Below are positions 45,431 through 58,700 of a DNA stretch of 64,000 nt, in pieces. The notes beneath the pieces were generated by a model, which did no database searches, was not told where the DNA came from, and saw only the letters and a program-made list of their open reading frames with translations. Made by a program: the position numbers and the translations under genes. Every line of letters begins with the position of its first letter. Position 1 is the first letter of the stretch. The stretch is from Sweltsa coloradensis (lineage: Eukaryota > Arthropoda > Insecta > Plecoptera > Chloroperlidae), in contig JAMZAV010000166.1 of NCBI GenBank assembly GCA_024449915.1, forward strand, positions 682,001-746,000, in the 5' to 3' direction.

Positions 45431-48040
45431 CTCCGAAATCTATCAACTTAGTTCTAACACTATGAACATAAATAAAACAATTTAGTCTATAAATAATTAT
45501 ATACAAATACAAAAAGAAACAAAATTAATAAAGATTTTAAAAAAAAGATAAATGCTCAATATACCAAACACGCTCTCCCACCAACACGACTGTAAAACGA
45601 AGAGGCCTAGTCTAAATGAATTATCAGTAAACGGTATCAAACAATCAAATGTTTCAATTCAATTCAATTCAAATGTGTGGATCGGAAAAATAACTGCTGT
45701 GACAACAGAATTAAAGACTAAATTAGGTATTCAAATTCGATGTGAGAGTTATCAAGAATATTACAGCCTGCATTATACGAGTATATAGCCTTAATTTGAT
45801 ATGAAGTATTTTGAGATTACTCGCGTACAAACGATTATTACGATCTCACAATCGCGTTTTATGACCCGGCACCTCCACCATATGTACCAGTCAGAATTAA
45901 TTTAATTTCTACTACCTACTCGGCAACTCCACCAAAACATAAAAAAAAACTTTGTTTGAAATTTCGTGACCTAATTCGCGTTTACATAATTGCTGATTTC
46001 GCCACTAGTTCGCGGTATCAACTAATATATCGCGAAAATTCGCGAATAGGAAATTGGTACCATTCAATTCAATTTCAGGTGATTCATGTGCAAACTGAAT
46101 TGGAAGGGATTATTGCAACTTTTAAAAAAATCACGAATTTCGTTCTCACTATTTTTGCACATCTCTACCAATAGGGAAAATATTTGATGACACGGGCATG
46201 CTACTAGCACAATAATTTTGAACCCTCGCTTTGAAACTCCAATTAAACTACGTGGAGCATTTCTCATTACTCAATTCGACACTTATATACGTTGAAATAA
46301 AAAGAAGGGTTAACATTTGAATGCCATTAGGTAAGTGTGTTAGACGTAATGGCTCGTATTACGATGTAGGTGCATGCTTTTTTATTTATTTATTTATTTA
46401 TTTATTGATCGTCTATCCCAGGTAAACAAACCTCGTACGTGCGCTTAGACAATCTGGATAACAGCGAATAAAACATTACTTCATCCAATTATTTATTTAC
46501 AGACGTGGAGAACGATCGACACAGTTCATTTAACAGTTAAATCAAATGATAAAGCAATAAATGCATTGTTAATGGATTTGTCGCTTAATGATTGAACGTG
46601 CCAATGTTGGCTCGTGTAAATTTACTTGGGGTAGACAGAAAATTCCTAAACACGATGTCACATTATTGGCAACACACGCACATGTGACAACGTTAATGGA
46701 GTCAATAATGTATGTATGCTTCGTGTGTATGCTCCAACACGATCGTAAAAAGTATTACAGTAATTAATATTTACACATAATATTATGTTCATAAATATTT
46801 ACACTGTAAAACAGTATGTTGTTAGTAATTGTTACATTACTACTGCCATTAAGTTTAGGCTATATAAATCCTAAACTCTGTGCTACTGCCGATGGAGTAA
46901 AGCCTCATAACGATGACGTGGGTTCTTCGGCCTGTATGTCGAATTTCCATAAAGTTCCAACTTGCCTATATCCGTGGTTAACTCTTCATTTGTCAGTCAT
47001 TCAATCTGAATGAATGCTCTTCTTTACTTAGTAAAAACACTTAAGGTTATTAAAACGGACTCATTCCTCATTAAAAACTTCAAACACTTTGGTTAAAAAT
47101 TGGCACAGATTCTTTGTTATAAAAACAATATGTCGGACTTCCTTCTTCTTCAGAAACCCAACTCTAAGTCAATAATAATAAGTGATATTTAAATAAAACG
47201 CCAACACTTTTAAATAAAGCAAGCAAATCACTCACAACCCAGTTAAGACAACAAATAAGGAAAAAACTACCTCACCAAACACGTGATCATTATTTAATAA
47301 TAAAATTTATCATAAAATAAACTGCCTATTGGATTATTAAGTACATCAACGTTATTTTTATTCAAATTAACCGAGTTAATAAGGGTTGTACATAAAGTGA
47401 ATAGATTTAAATTCTTGAAAATTCTTCAAAATATTATATTATATCATTATTATTTTGAATCGTTTTTGTTCCAAAAAGAAACATTTTTTTAAAAATAAAT
47501 TGAAGAAATACACCACCATTGTTAATATTTCCCACTTTTATTTCTAGAACGAAAAAAATGAAAATATTCCTTGAATGTTGCCCGAACTATGTACGGAATG
47601 CATGGCCAGTAACGAGTCCAACCCCTTGCTTCCTTTGACAAATTCCAATGTTCGTTCATGCATATGAGCCCGTTGGCGCCCAGTCCTTCAGGAATGGAAA
47701 TATTACCTCGAGTCGTGTACGTGCTCTACTATATTACCCCTAATGACGACGTAGGTTGAAGGGCCGAGATATGTAAACATTTCCTACAACTTCTATAGCC
47801 AACAATCTAAACCACTGTCGGCTCTCGTGTAGGCAGAATTTGTAAGTAAAATCTCGTTACCGCAAGAGTATCTATAAAGTAGCGCATCATTTTCGAGACT
47901 CGAATTCTGAAAGTCACCAGTTGAAGCTTTCAATAACCCTAAAAGAAGGGTTTTACTGCGTTTCTCAGCAATAAGGATACTAAAATATAAAAATACCACA
48001 TGAACAATTACGGTCATGCAATAAAAACACTTACGAAAAA
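45431..48040. other. No gene recognised; two tRNA-Ala-like words and a (TTTA)n run
   Basis: tRNA-Ala-like words are at 45868-45884 and 45920-45936 in the same orientation. A TTTA microsatellite runs 46380-46406. A 65-codon ATG frame at 46816-47013 starts with a hydrophobic run but has no other support. Confidence 0.45.
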
Positions 48041-49340
48041 AGTGTGCGAAGATTTTCAAGATCGCTCTTCTTTCTTTCTGACGCGAGGGAATTAGGATGT
48101 AGTCCTACTAACATTACTTGAATATTCCTTCCAAACAATCTATATAGTCACTCACGTTTTCTTGTTAATCACTAGAAGATAGTGTCAACAGGCATATCGA
48201 GGATAATGCATTATTAAAACTGTAGTGTTTCAATCGCGAACAATCCTCAATAATTTTGCTATGTTTTCCGTTAAACAAGTCTTCATAACTCATCGTTCTT
48301 AGCTTACAGTTACATGCCTCCGTTATCCCAGATTATCCCACTTAAGGAAGATATTAACTGACGAGCATGTAAAGTCCCATTTATAAAACACAACCACGTA
48401 ACTACTAGTCTCGTATAGCAACAATGTAAAGTTTGAATCTTGATGTTCCGACAAGAAGTATCTAATTGTGGAGCGTCTAGCTAAGACAGACTCAATTGGA
48501 AAATAGTTAAGCCAAAACCCTAAAATAGTTTTTCCCATGTTAACTAAGTCACGATATAACGAAAATACAAGTTAATCGAATGTACCAGTCATGAATAAAT
48601 CTAGTACTAAAGTGTGCGAGGTTCGTCAAGACCTATTTCTTCATACTGAAGCGAGGGAATTAGGATGCTAGCGAACTTACTTATTTCCCTTACCAAACAA
48701 TCACGATATCGCACCTAATTTATTAAGACCTTAGAATGTGACCTCTAAACGATATCAAATAATTGGTTGAAGTGCCGTTTTTAGATCATGTCAAAGAATA
48801 AACTCGCAAAAGTCTTAGGACTATTTTTCCCTATGTAAACTAAACTATAGTTCTAGCCCACATTTACTGATGCACGTTTCCCAAATAATACTCAGATTGT
48901 AAGGCGAAGTATAACTTACAGCATGCCTAAGCGCGATTTTAAAACGGAATACAATGATAAGAACTAAAGCTAATCTAATTTGTACCAATAGTGTCTGATC
49001 TAATGTCCGTAAAAGACAAAATGTAATTTAGGTCTTGATTGTACCGGTCAAGTAAGATATTAAGTTTAAGGATCAGTTAGTAAGACTTATGTCAAAATAT
49101 TTCCAGTAAAACTAAACTAAGCAGACTATACTTCACCTGTAAAACTTAACTATGCTCACGATTACGAAAGAATCTAAATTGGTAGGGTGTCCGGTCCTAA
49201 AGAATCTAGATGTGGAGGTGCGTTAGCTAAGACTTATGTTCAAAGAATAAATAGATAAGCAAAGCTAAGCAAACTATATTTTTTCCTCGTGTAAAACTAA
49301 ACTAAGTCACGAATATACGCAACCAAATGTAAAGCATTAT
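48041..49340. repeat. Degenerate tandem-repeat (satellite-like) region
   Basis: agtgtgcgaagattttcaag...gcgagggaattaggatg...ccaaacaatc at 48041-48150 recurs at 48611-48710, offset ~570. Words such as gtaaaactaaactaa, ttagctaagac and tatgtcaaagaata recur through 48470-49320 (for example 48513, 48834, 49107 and 49298) with strong divergence. Units could not be cleanly defined by eye. No coding. Confidence 0.6.
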
Positions 49341-52300
49341 ATATCAAGACTTTTCATTTGTTATGTGACGCTTTATCAGCGAAGAATATTCGCTTGTGAT
49401 GTAAAAGTATTATAAACTTGCTGTTTGTGATTATGTTAGTCCTCGGTTAAGAATATGATTGTATTCGATATACAGTATTTATGTTTTTTGTTGATACAAA
49501 CATGTAAATTAATGTGTGTAATGCCATTGATGTTTCGAATTGTTTGTGCTTTGGGAGTTCTATCCGGAGGGCATATCATTGGAATTTCGAATATCGTGAG
49601 ACGACAACGTTATAAGTAGACACCTTGGTGAAGGGGAGATTTTCGTAAACTGGATATCTCCTGTATGTTTCAATGAATTGGGATATTTAAAATCCCCAAC
49701 AGTAGCCCTTTGAATCGTGTTGAGTGGGTGTCAGTCGTTAGAAAAGATCACAGGACATCAGCTTGTTACTGTTCTACGTTATATCCAATGTTCGAGAAGT
49801 AACTTGATCGGGAAAACTGTTTCAAGCTGACGCAGATAATAACAAGGACAGAAGCGAAAACGTGATTATATACGACTTTTTTACACAGACAGATTTTTAA
49901 ATTTAATACCGGTGATCTAAAGTTAGGATTTTTCTGGATTAATATATTTGGTATGCGTTTAGTTTCGCACAATTTCTTCAGATGAAAGAGAAGTAATGGA
50001 TGGTTTTAGCTCAAAATGGATAAGTTCTTCAACGTACATATTTCAATGTTTGTTTTTCTCATATTGCTCTTATGCTGTTCCATGCTTCTGCTATCCAAAG
50101 TTTGCCACATCAATGTTATTTGTATTAAAATAAACCAAATTTATTGGTTTAAATGTCCAATAACGAAGTTATCATTATAAAACATAAATTTTGTCAATCA
50201 TCTTCCGTGAATTGATTAAAATTACCATTATATGAATTAGACATACCACTGCTTATACCACGTCTTGATTATATTGACACTCAATATGAGGCATTAACTC
50301 TATAATATATTATTATAATATATGTGTAGCCACTTAATATTATAATGACAGACCTCAAAAGAATTCGTTAACATGATTAAATTAATATTACTTGTGGTTC
50401 TTTCACGCGAAAAGCACAATGAAGGTGGAGTTGAGCCGCCACTTTTCCTTCCTGCCTAAGGTTTCGATTTTTGGGTACAGTACCACAAATATGAAAAATT
50501 TAATAACGCTAGTCCGTGAAAATACATATAAATGGAAAATATAAATTAAAATAATAAATGTCGGACATTGCCTTCGCTTTAGAGCATGCACGTAGAATAA
50601 TTTATGTAGACTAGTTAGAGAAGCAACCATTTCCTTCCGTGTATTTGTTACAGAATCTAGATGCAAGAAGTTGTTTCGGCTCGAATAGAGGTGATAAATC
50701 CAATAAATTTAGATTTCTGGTACTAATACACTGTTTGATAATCCTTACTCTGACTAATAAGACTGCTGTGTGAGCTCGGACAAACCTGGTTTTAATGCAG
50801 AATGCAGTGGATTATTCTGGATAACTTTGAAGCTCTGCCGATAGTCCTATGGTGTCGTAAAGGCCTATAATGTCACGTTTGAATGTGTTGTCACGATCAG
50901 ACAGTAACTGACAGTAACAAGCCACCAAAGATGTATTTGTAGTAATTTCTAAAGCTTGATATAGGGGACAATTATCATTGTGATCTTGCATATTTTCTGA
51001 AACGGAATAATTTGTTAACAAATCCAATATTTGTGATTAAAATTTACTATATCTCTATTTATTTCTTCAATTGTTGCGTGTACCTGTGTTCGAACATGGA
51101 AGTACAAATTGTGTCTTAATAAGGGAACATGACTGACCTGGCAAACCGATTTTAATAAAATATGTATGCCAAGAAAACCCCTGACCGGACATGTAGGAAA
51201 CAGGTGTTATTGAAATATATGTATTGTAATATGTACTTTTAAGTATAACGTGAAAAATAACAAATGTATTTATTTCATATTTATCTAGAAAGCACCGTGT
51301 ATAGGCATAAACATTTTATTTCACCAAAGCAATGTTTGTTTGCGCGCATCTCTATCTTTAGTATAATATGTTGTCTTGATTTTTAACGGAACAGTTAACA
51401 AAGCATTGTTGTTATAGCCAACGTTATAAATTACCCATGCCATCTGGTCGAGATGGAAAATTATGTGCATGAACAGCTGTGATGAAATTTAAAAATATAG
51501 TTAAAATGCGGTTTGTCTAGCACGAGGCTGTTATCTGTACAGTACAGAGTTTCGTTTAATTCTCTGCCAAGTACGATGTCATCGTAAAACAAAACTCAGC
51601 GTTTTAATTAACCGGAGTACATTTTTCTCAACAACTTTGTCCAAAATAAAGAAAAGTGAGAATTTAATTAAATCAAGCAAGAGCAGTTCTTGTGAAAGAG
51701 TATACTACTTTTATTTTATAATTACACTTTTAGGAATTCGATTTGGCATGCCTTAGCAAGCCACAGAATCCTACGTTTCAACATTCTCCTCTTTATGACC
51801 CGAGGGTTCAGGTTTTTGTCCGATAGAATCAACGGGCCATTTATGTAGTTAAAATTTTACCAACTTGAAAATAAAACGAATTATAAATGGAGGAACAATA
51901 TTGTCTTAGCCTTGTGGTTGTAGCCCTGAAACTTCGAGGTCTTCGATCCGAACAATTATTTAGTCTTTCCTCAAATAAGAAGATCTTGACTATATTCAAC
52001 AGTTACCGACAGAGGTAGCTACTATTTGTAGGGGACACGGGTTCAAATCCCGCGACCCAATACCCTCATACGAGATACACACCGGGGAAAACTAATATTA
52101 TGTACCTTACAGAGCATAATTCTTTGCGAACAAAATTTAGCCAAAGAGTTGCTGTGTCACTTTGTTTAAAAAGCAGATCGTTATTTCAAGCAATAAACCA
52201 CATTTTCTGCTATATAAATAAATCCGATGCACTATACATACATTTCTTGAAGAAGCGCAAAACTATAATAGTGTTGAGCTATGGGTGAACCATTGTAATT

Positions 52301-52829
52301 ATTAAATTGCAAAGAAACGAAAATGAACGACAAGCCAATATTGAAGCATAAGTCTTTGAATAACACCGATATTTTTGGAAACCAATCTATTAACATCAAA
52401 CAACAAAACACGTTCCTCGCCATTACGATAATAATAAACTATATATATTCACTATACAGGTGTTTTTCTATTATGTATAGCCTATCATCCATATTCATGT
52501 GGAGCCGTTATTTTTTATTTTAATAAGTTGTCCATAACTTTTAAGAATTCATTTTCACATTAGGTAAAAAAGTATTCAACTCCCAATCAACTCAATTATT
52601 TTAATTCACTATGTTGTGGAGGAATGGCATAAAGTCCGTACGATTGCTGGTTTTGGTGTCTCTTAATGAGAAAGTTAAAGATCGAAGTTTTTTCATTGAT
52701 TGGATTAAGGTGTATTTTTCTTTTAAGCTGTAAACGGTAGATGAATATAAAGCAGATAATTTCAGTGCTCTGACTGGCCTTTTGAATGATCGCGGGTGAT
52801 TCGCACTATAGTACATTGCACCATTAAAA
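49341..52829. other. No gene recognised; weak tRNA-like signals near 51910-52075
   Basis: At 51904-51956 ttagccttgtggttgtag resembles an A box with an anticodon arm after it. At 52037-52058 cacgggttcaaatcccgcg is a good B box. The two do not form one tRNA. Near 49566-49600 ggagggcat...atcgtgagacg faintly recalls repeat X. Confidence 0.4.
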
Positions 52830-53230
52830 AATCGACTTTGTTTTAACTGAAGGGTTTGGCTTGGCGTTTGATTTAAAAGAAATTAAAACTTAAATAATTT
52901 ATGAATCTAAATTAAATGGAAGTTTGAAATATAGGGAATATATAGTCTGAATCTGAAGCTAATTTCATCGCCCTCTGAGCTGAGCTCTTTAATAAAGAAT
53001 GTTCAAGTTTCACCGGGACCTGCAGCACTATTAGGTGACAGTTGCGCAATTAGTAAGCGAATCAGGCACTTTTGTTTTAAACTGAAGGATGAAAAGATTC
53101 ATTGGCTAATGGAGCCGTTATTGGAGTAGGTAAAGCGATTGAGAAATTAAATTAAATTGTAGAATTAAATTAAATTGTGAAGTTGGATAATATACGAGCA
53201 GAAAGTATATACGTTCTGAATCTGAAGTCA
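52830..53230. repeat. Diverged ~235-270 bp tandem duplication
   Basis: actttgttttaactgaaggg (52833) recurs as acttttgttttaaactgaag (53067). atatagtctgaatctgaag (52938) recurs as atacgttctgaatctgaag (53207). A short internal repeat of aattaaattaaattgt lies at 53145-53177. Confidence 0.5.
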
Positions 53231-53756
53231 GAACATCTGGATCGGAGTTGGAATGTAGCTAATGTGTAGCTAATGAATGTAGCTGAAACGTATTGGTAAT
53301 GATAATAATGTAGCATGTTGAACAGGAACTCGAGTTATTTGGTAGCGAAAAATTATGGTGTTCAACATGTTGTTAGCATTTTCCCACGTTTTCCTAACTC
53401 TCTGTCATGTAAAACTTTGTGCTATACAAATGCTACATAACACAAAATGTGATCTATAGTTTTCCAACATATACAAATAATTACATACCGCAAGCAACAT
53501 AACATAACATATCGGTAATTATTGTGTGCACTTTATATTTCGTTATTCAATAAAAATAATTAGCATTGCAAGAGTACAAAGATTTGTTTACAATCGACGT
53601 TGAAGTTGAAACTGAAGTTGACACACAGCTCAACACGCAAGTTCTTATTCTTATGCACGCATTTACGATTGCCTGCGGAAATGCGTCAAGCCGTCCACTA
53701 AAGGTTGACCCTCGGCATTATACCGACACAAATTGTTCGTCACTTTGTGTAACATT
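53231..53756. other. No gene recognised
   Basis: AT-rich DNA. The frame at 53566-53766 has no motif. Confidence 0.4.
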
Positions 53757-53758
53757 AA

Positions 53759-53811
53759 GAGGGTGACAGGTACTCACGTACTATGGGGCAGATGCTCTAT
53801 CTGTCACTCTC
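53759..53811. repeat. Short inverted repeat, related to 32602-32645
   Basis: gagggtgacag is matched in reverse by ctgtcactctc around ~30 bases (ctcacgtactatggggcag). The left part resembles gagggtgacagtacacacg at 32602, which lacks the right arm. Confidence 0.55.
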
Positions 53812-53933
53812 GCATTTATTTTTAATATTGTGTTCAAATGATACATGTAAATAAAAGCAAATATCAATAAACATAAAACATAAAAATAAACATATAGCAT
53901 TTCGTAATTCGTACTAAAACTTAATTAGCTATT

Positions 53934-54014
53934 CTTCTTACACGAAAGTGTTTCACGTGGGTTACTTAATTCTACTTCTTACACGAAAGTGATTCACGTG
54001 GGGTTACTTCATTC
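53934..54014. repeat. 41 bp tandem duplication
   Basis: cttcttacacgaaagtg, ttcacgtggg and ttactt occur at 53934 and again at 53975 with two or three differences. Each holds a CACGTG E-box-like word, likely incidental. Confidence 0.85.
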
Positions 54015-54799
54015 TGGGTAAATGTGTCACTTGCTATATACACAACGCAGCTTCCAAGAGTTATTGCGTGCACGCTTCATGCATAGGTACTCGACTTCGA
54101 CTGTTGTACCTTCCACCTGAGTCTGACGTGAGCAGTGATGGATGGAGCACCCTAGATCAAGGTAAATGATGCCGGGAAGTGAACGCTTCGTAATAATAAT
54201 AATCCTAGTATATGCAAGGGTAGACCCCACTTGACTTGAGCACACGTGGAGGTTTGCGTATTAGATTGATGCATTGCGATGTATGTATACCACCTACAAG
54301 AATTTCAAGTATAGTAAATAAAATTGTACGTTTATTCATTAGGAATATGATATCGAGGACCCGGTAACAAGTAATAAGACTCCTCCCATTTTTTTTCTTT
54401 TACAAAGTTATCGTTACAATCCAGCTGCGCGTGTCATTAACACTGATCGAGTATACGTCCTGCAAGTTAAACGATGGCTTGTCATGACACTTTTTTTCCA
54501 ATTTCAATAACAAAGGCGAACGTGTGACGATTTCTATGCGATAATGAGATTGGATCGAAATTGAAAACATCAACATCAAACGGTATCCAATAACCTTGTG
54601 TTCTAAATATCATCATGTGTTCCATCACACTCAAAATGTTTATAAACTCATCAGTCTACGTCATTGTTTTACATCATGACGTCATGAATTCCCAAGTTGA
54701 ACCCACCACTAAATACCTAAAATTTCCATGGACTGACGGAACCTTTTGATGGATTTCACCATTTACTTCAAGACACTAAATAAACTATCTTTTAAAAGT
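54015..54799. other. No gene recognised
   Basis: Frames at 54027-54245 and 54746-55000 have no domain; the second crosses a repeat. Confidence 0.4.
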
Positions 54800-54946
54800 A
54801 AGGTGAACAGACGTACCGATTTGACCGGTACAGTACCGTTTTCAGAAAACTTGTACCGGTGTCCCGAGAGACTCATTAAAATGACGTGTTTGTACCGGTT
54901 TGCAATTTTGGAGGGGAAGTGTCCCGGTATTCTGTCAACTGTACCT
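54800..54946 (+). mobile_element. ACCGGT/CCCGGTA family copy
   Basis: aaggtgaacagacgtaccg, accggtacagtaccg, cttgtaccggtgtcccg, gagactcattaaaatgac, gtttgcaattttggaggg and gtgtcccggtattctgtc. The same string is inverted at 61997-62124. Repeats opening with ggtgaccagacgt..cccggt are common in animal genomes. No coding. Confidence 0.8.
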
Positions 54947-55124
54947 TGTGGAAGAATAATGTTTTACTTGAAAAAAACACACTCTTCTGATAAATACTAA
55001 CATAACCGCGAATTAGTCGCTACCAGGGTCCCTTATTTACTGCCTAACACTTAAGTCCTGGTACGATTTCTCAGAGTGAACTCCTGTCTGTTTTACGATC
55101 TTCAATTTTAATATCGTTATAAAC

Positions 55125-55715
55125 TTGTTGGGTGAGCGAAGCGAAGACTTCAATTTCACTGAACCCTCAAAAAATTTAGCTCCAATGTTTGTTTTGTTTT
55201 TGTTTTTTTTTGTATTTTTGTCTGTTCGCTCTCTACCAGGAAAACGGCATATCCGATCTTGATGAAATTTGGAGGGGACCTTCGAAATCTCTGAACTTAC
55301 ACCTGTATTGTTTTTTGGGCACAATCGAAGAAATATTTCTCATGAATATCGTACTTTTACGATTTTTTCGATTTTAAGTGCGATATTTTCGTGACATTTG
55401 GGCCGATTCTGACCAAACAGGTGGGGCTACAACGTTCATATTTTACATGTACATTAAGGTAATGGTTATGTATTGCTGTATGAAAGAAAAAGTTTAAAAA
55501 AGGTAGCCAGAATCCATAGAATAAATGATTTAATATGAGTTTTTTGAGGTACTTAAATAACAAAAGTAACAATAGAAACTTGGCAAACAATCACCTACAA
55601 TGCGTTCAAAAAGCTCTTGCAAAAGTAAAGAGACCCCACGCAAACTAAAAACTTACAAAAAAGCTCATCCATCAACGCGACTAAAAAAAGCGTTTGCGAA
55701 GCTTCCTAGTTAATT
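55125..55715 (+). mobile_element. Complete GATGAGCG-family type 2 element (~590 bp)
   Basis: Starts ttgggtgagcgaagcgaag, acttcaatttcactga, and has ctgttcgctctctaccagg, gatgaaatttggagggg, gggcacaatcgaagaaat and gattctgaccaaacagg. It ends agctcatccatcaacgcg...agcgtttgcgaagcttcctagt. It shares both ends with type 1 but differs inside. No coding. Confidence 0.8.
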
Positions 55716-58700
55716 TCAAAAACTCATTATTCTAATAACCCCATCCCCAACAATATTCAATTATTTGAACCACACATTCGTTTTTATATGTCAGCGATGT
55801 TATCTACTTGATGAATGTTAGCATTTAGTTAATTTGCACTTTGAAGTCTACTTTGTGTATTCTAAAAAACATTCATGGAACACAACATTTACTCAACATT
55901 CACATGATTTCATTCCAGAGATTGGTTCGAATTTCAATCAATCAGCCACCTGTCTAGGTCTGGCGTAGAATTTGGCTCAGAGCGTGCTCTGCCAATCGTA
56001 TGGGGGCGAGGGAAGAGACACAGTCCAGCTCGAAAACATCATCTATATGTAGTGGTATGAAACTCCCCGAAACTAGAGGAGAGCTCTGGCCGGCGACGTG
56101 AGGAACTTCCCCCCTTTCCCTCCACACATCCCCTAGGCTAGAGAGGCGCATCATGACCTAACTATTGACGCATTCTTAAACCAAATAAACCATGCAACCT
56201 CCTCATATCCCCTAAGCTAGAGAGACGATTTACTCTCGCATAGTTTACAACTAAAAACGACCCGGAACCATACCATCATTTTATTTTCGCTTTTGATCGT
56301 TCAAGTGAATTTATTTGTCTCACAAATTTTTCGTGGTCCCAAGGATCGTTCATAATAATATATGGTAACGCAACTTTCTGTCGCGTCTTCTTCTACTTTT
56401 TCAATTTTACTCATTTTTTTACCCAGACATTACAAAACAATACATTCGACAACTGCTTATTTATTTTTAAACGTTGTTGGTTGTCCAGAAGCTGTTTAAC
56501 TTACAGAATTCTGTTTTGTTTTTCTACTCTGTTTATTGTGCGCTAATTCCGTATGTATATTATATATCTTGTAACCATGGTTACAAAATTAGTAAATACA
56601 GGATACCTACTAACCTTTATGAATAGTTTGGATGGACTGGAAAAACTTGCTGAAAGTAGAAACTTTGATGATAATTAATTATTAAAATAAACACAGTAAT
56701 TTTTTCCACCGAATATCCGAAAGGTACACAAATTCACGATATGTCTGTAATGACTTACTTGAACGACTGCTGAAGTCACATTTACCTTTATGACCGTGGG
56801 TGAATTATAATATAGCTAGCGTCGAGTTACCAATGTGTTTCGAAGTTAAGTTCGTATAAATAATACCTATACTACAGATTTAATTAGAGTTAGAGAGCAG
56901 AACCTAACTGATGCCAGCCAAGAGGCACCGCGTTTGAAACACCACAGTGAATTCAGTTCGAGGGCGTGTTGCATACAATGACGAACCCAGCAAATCTTCA
57001 CACTGACATGGTGTACAGGACAAGACGAGAGTTCCTCTAGTTAGTTGAACATTTCATTTTTGTAGCATCCCAGCTGTTTTGGGAGTATGATACAAATACT
57101 TATCAAGATTATGTGTGTTCAGTAGGTATGATTTGTTTTTGGTTGATGTTTCCAATGTCGAATTGTAATTTAAAGCAACAGTTGTTTCTGCCCTCATTGC
57201 CGGTTTTGAGTGCGGAATCGTTGTGTGGAACGTACCGGTGCATTATTTTTCCATGTAGGCATATCTTTCGTGAGGGCGTATCACAATACGGGTCGGTGAG
57301 TTAAATTAGGTGACATGAACAATTTGTTATATGTTTGTTGCAACTGATGCAATTTCATCGCTTCTCGGAAGTGGTCTTCCAAATTCCAATAATATATCCA
57401 ACTTTTTGAAACAACGTACAAACAGTAACTATTTTGATTAACATTAAATTGTTGTACACAAATATTAAATGATAATCCCAGTAGAGCTAAACAGCAGGAA
57501 GAGGTGGTAAAAAGCAAGTGGACACCATCTTATTATAGTCCACTCTACATTGATTGATGCTTGGTGCTATTGCCGATTCTTAATTTACGACGGAATCGAG
57601 TCTTCAAAAGCAATTTTCCTGCATGTATTAAACGCAAAGAAGAAGTACAGAGTCGTCCTTGGAGACTTGGATGCATTTAGCCTGTATTGAAGAATACTGA
57701 TCGTTTGTAATGGATCACCAGCAACAAATGTAGTATAGCGGAAGTCAGTAATTAAAATAAATATATGCATTTACTTGAGTGGAGGAGAGTGGAGAGTCGT
57801 TGTGCAAGAGAGATGAAGAGTATGTGTTGAACTCGGTAGACTGGTTGGCCTATGATACTAGGGTCTGGGATACCCAGGAATCGTACAATTATTGAGGAAA
57901 CATCCCACTCCACTCAATGTTGTCGTAGAACGTAGATATAATGTTACAAGTTTTTTTTTTATTCATTTATATGAAGCGATCTTTACATAACAAATTTATT
58001 AAAACGACGATTTGACGCCAACCAAGTAATCAAACAAAATAGGGAATATGTGTCATACTTTCTGACAAAATTCGTTTTATTCTACTTGGGAATAAATAAC
58101 GTTAGCAACAGGTGGTATGCTATTTGTTATCCAGTCCTCACTGCTGCACATTCACAGTCTGTAAATACATGGGAACTGCATTTATGGCCCGACAAATGAT
58201 GATTCGCATCGAGATAAGAGAAGACCATTTGGAATTCCAATTGACAATAACTGTTGACCCATGAGAAAATATTAACTGTTTTAATAATTCTTTTTTGGGG
58301 GCAGAGGGGTGAAACTGGTGGGTTGAGATTATTTGGGTATTGCATTTCTATGAAACACACAGTTCCACTGTGAAATACAATGCAACAACATCAAAATGAC
58401 GTACATAATAAGTAGGTCTATAGTAATTTTAAAAATATCTCAACGGCAAATATACATAGCATGTTTAGTCACCGGTAAAATTTCTCACTTAGCATTAATT
58501 CACAAATAATTATTATTTTACGCTGAAATACCCTTGATAATACTTTTTACGTTCATAGGTAAATTTCCAATGGATACTTGCTCCTCTTTATGTGACTACA
58601 TTGGAAAAGGGATTTGTGAATTTTACGATTATAGGGCACGACAGAAGCTAGGGAAAACCACCGAGGGAAATCTTAGCTGGCTCATGGACTGGAAACGTAC

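Noticed and set aside
55954..56154. 66-codon minus-strand frame with protein-like composition
   Set aside because: Part of the sequence (CCCTAGGCTAGAGAGG) repeats ~80 bases away; no family recognised.
56569..56586. 18 base perfect palindrome TTGTAACCATGGTTACAA
   Set aside because: Isolated, no loop, no partner. Possible in a window of this size.
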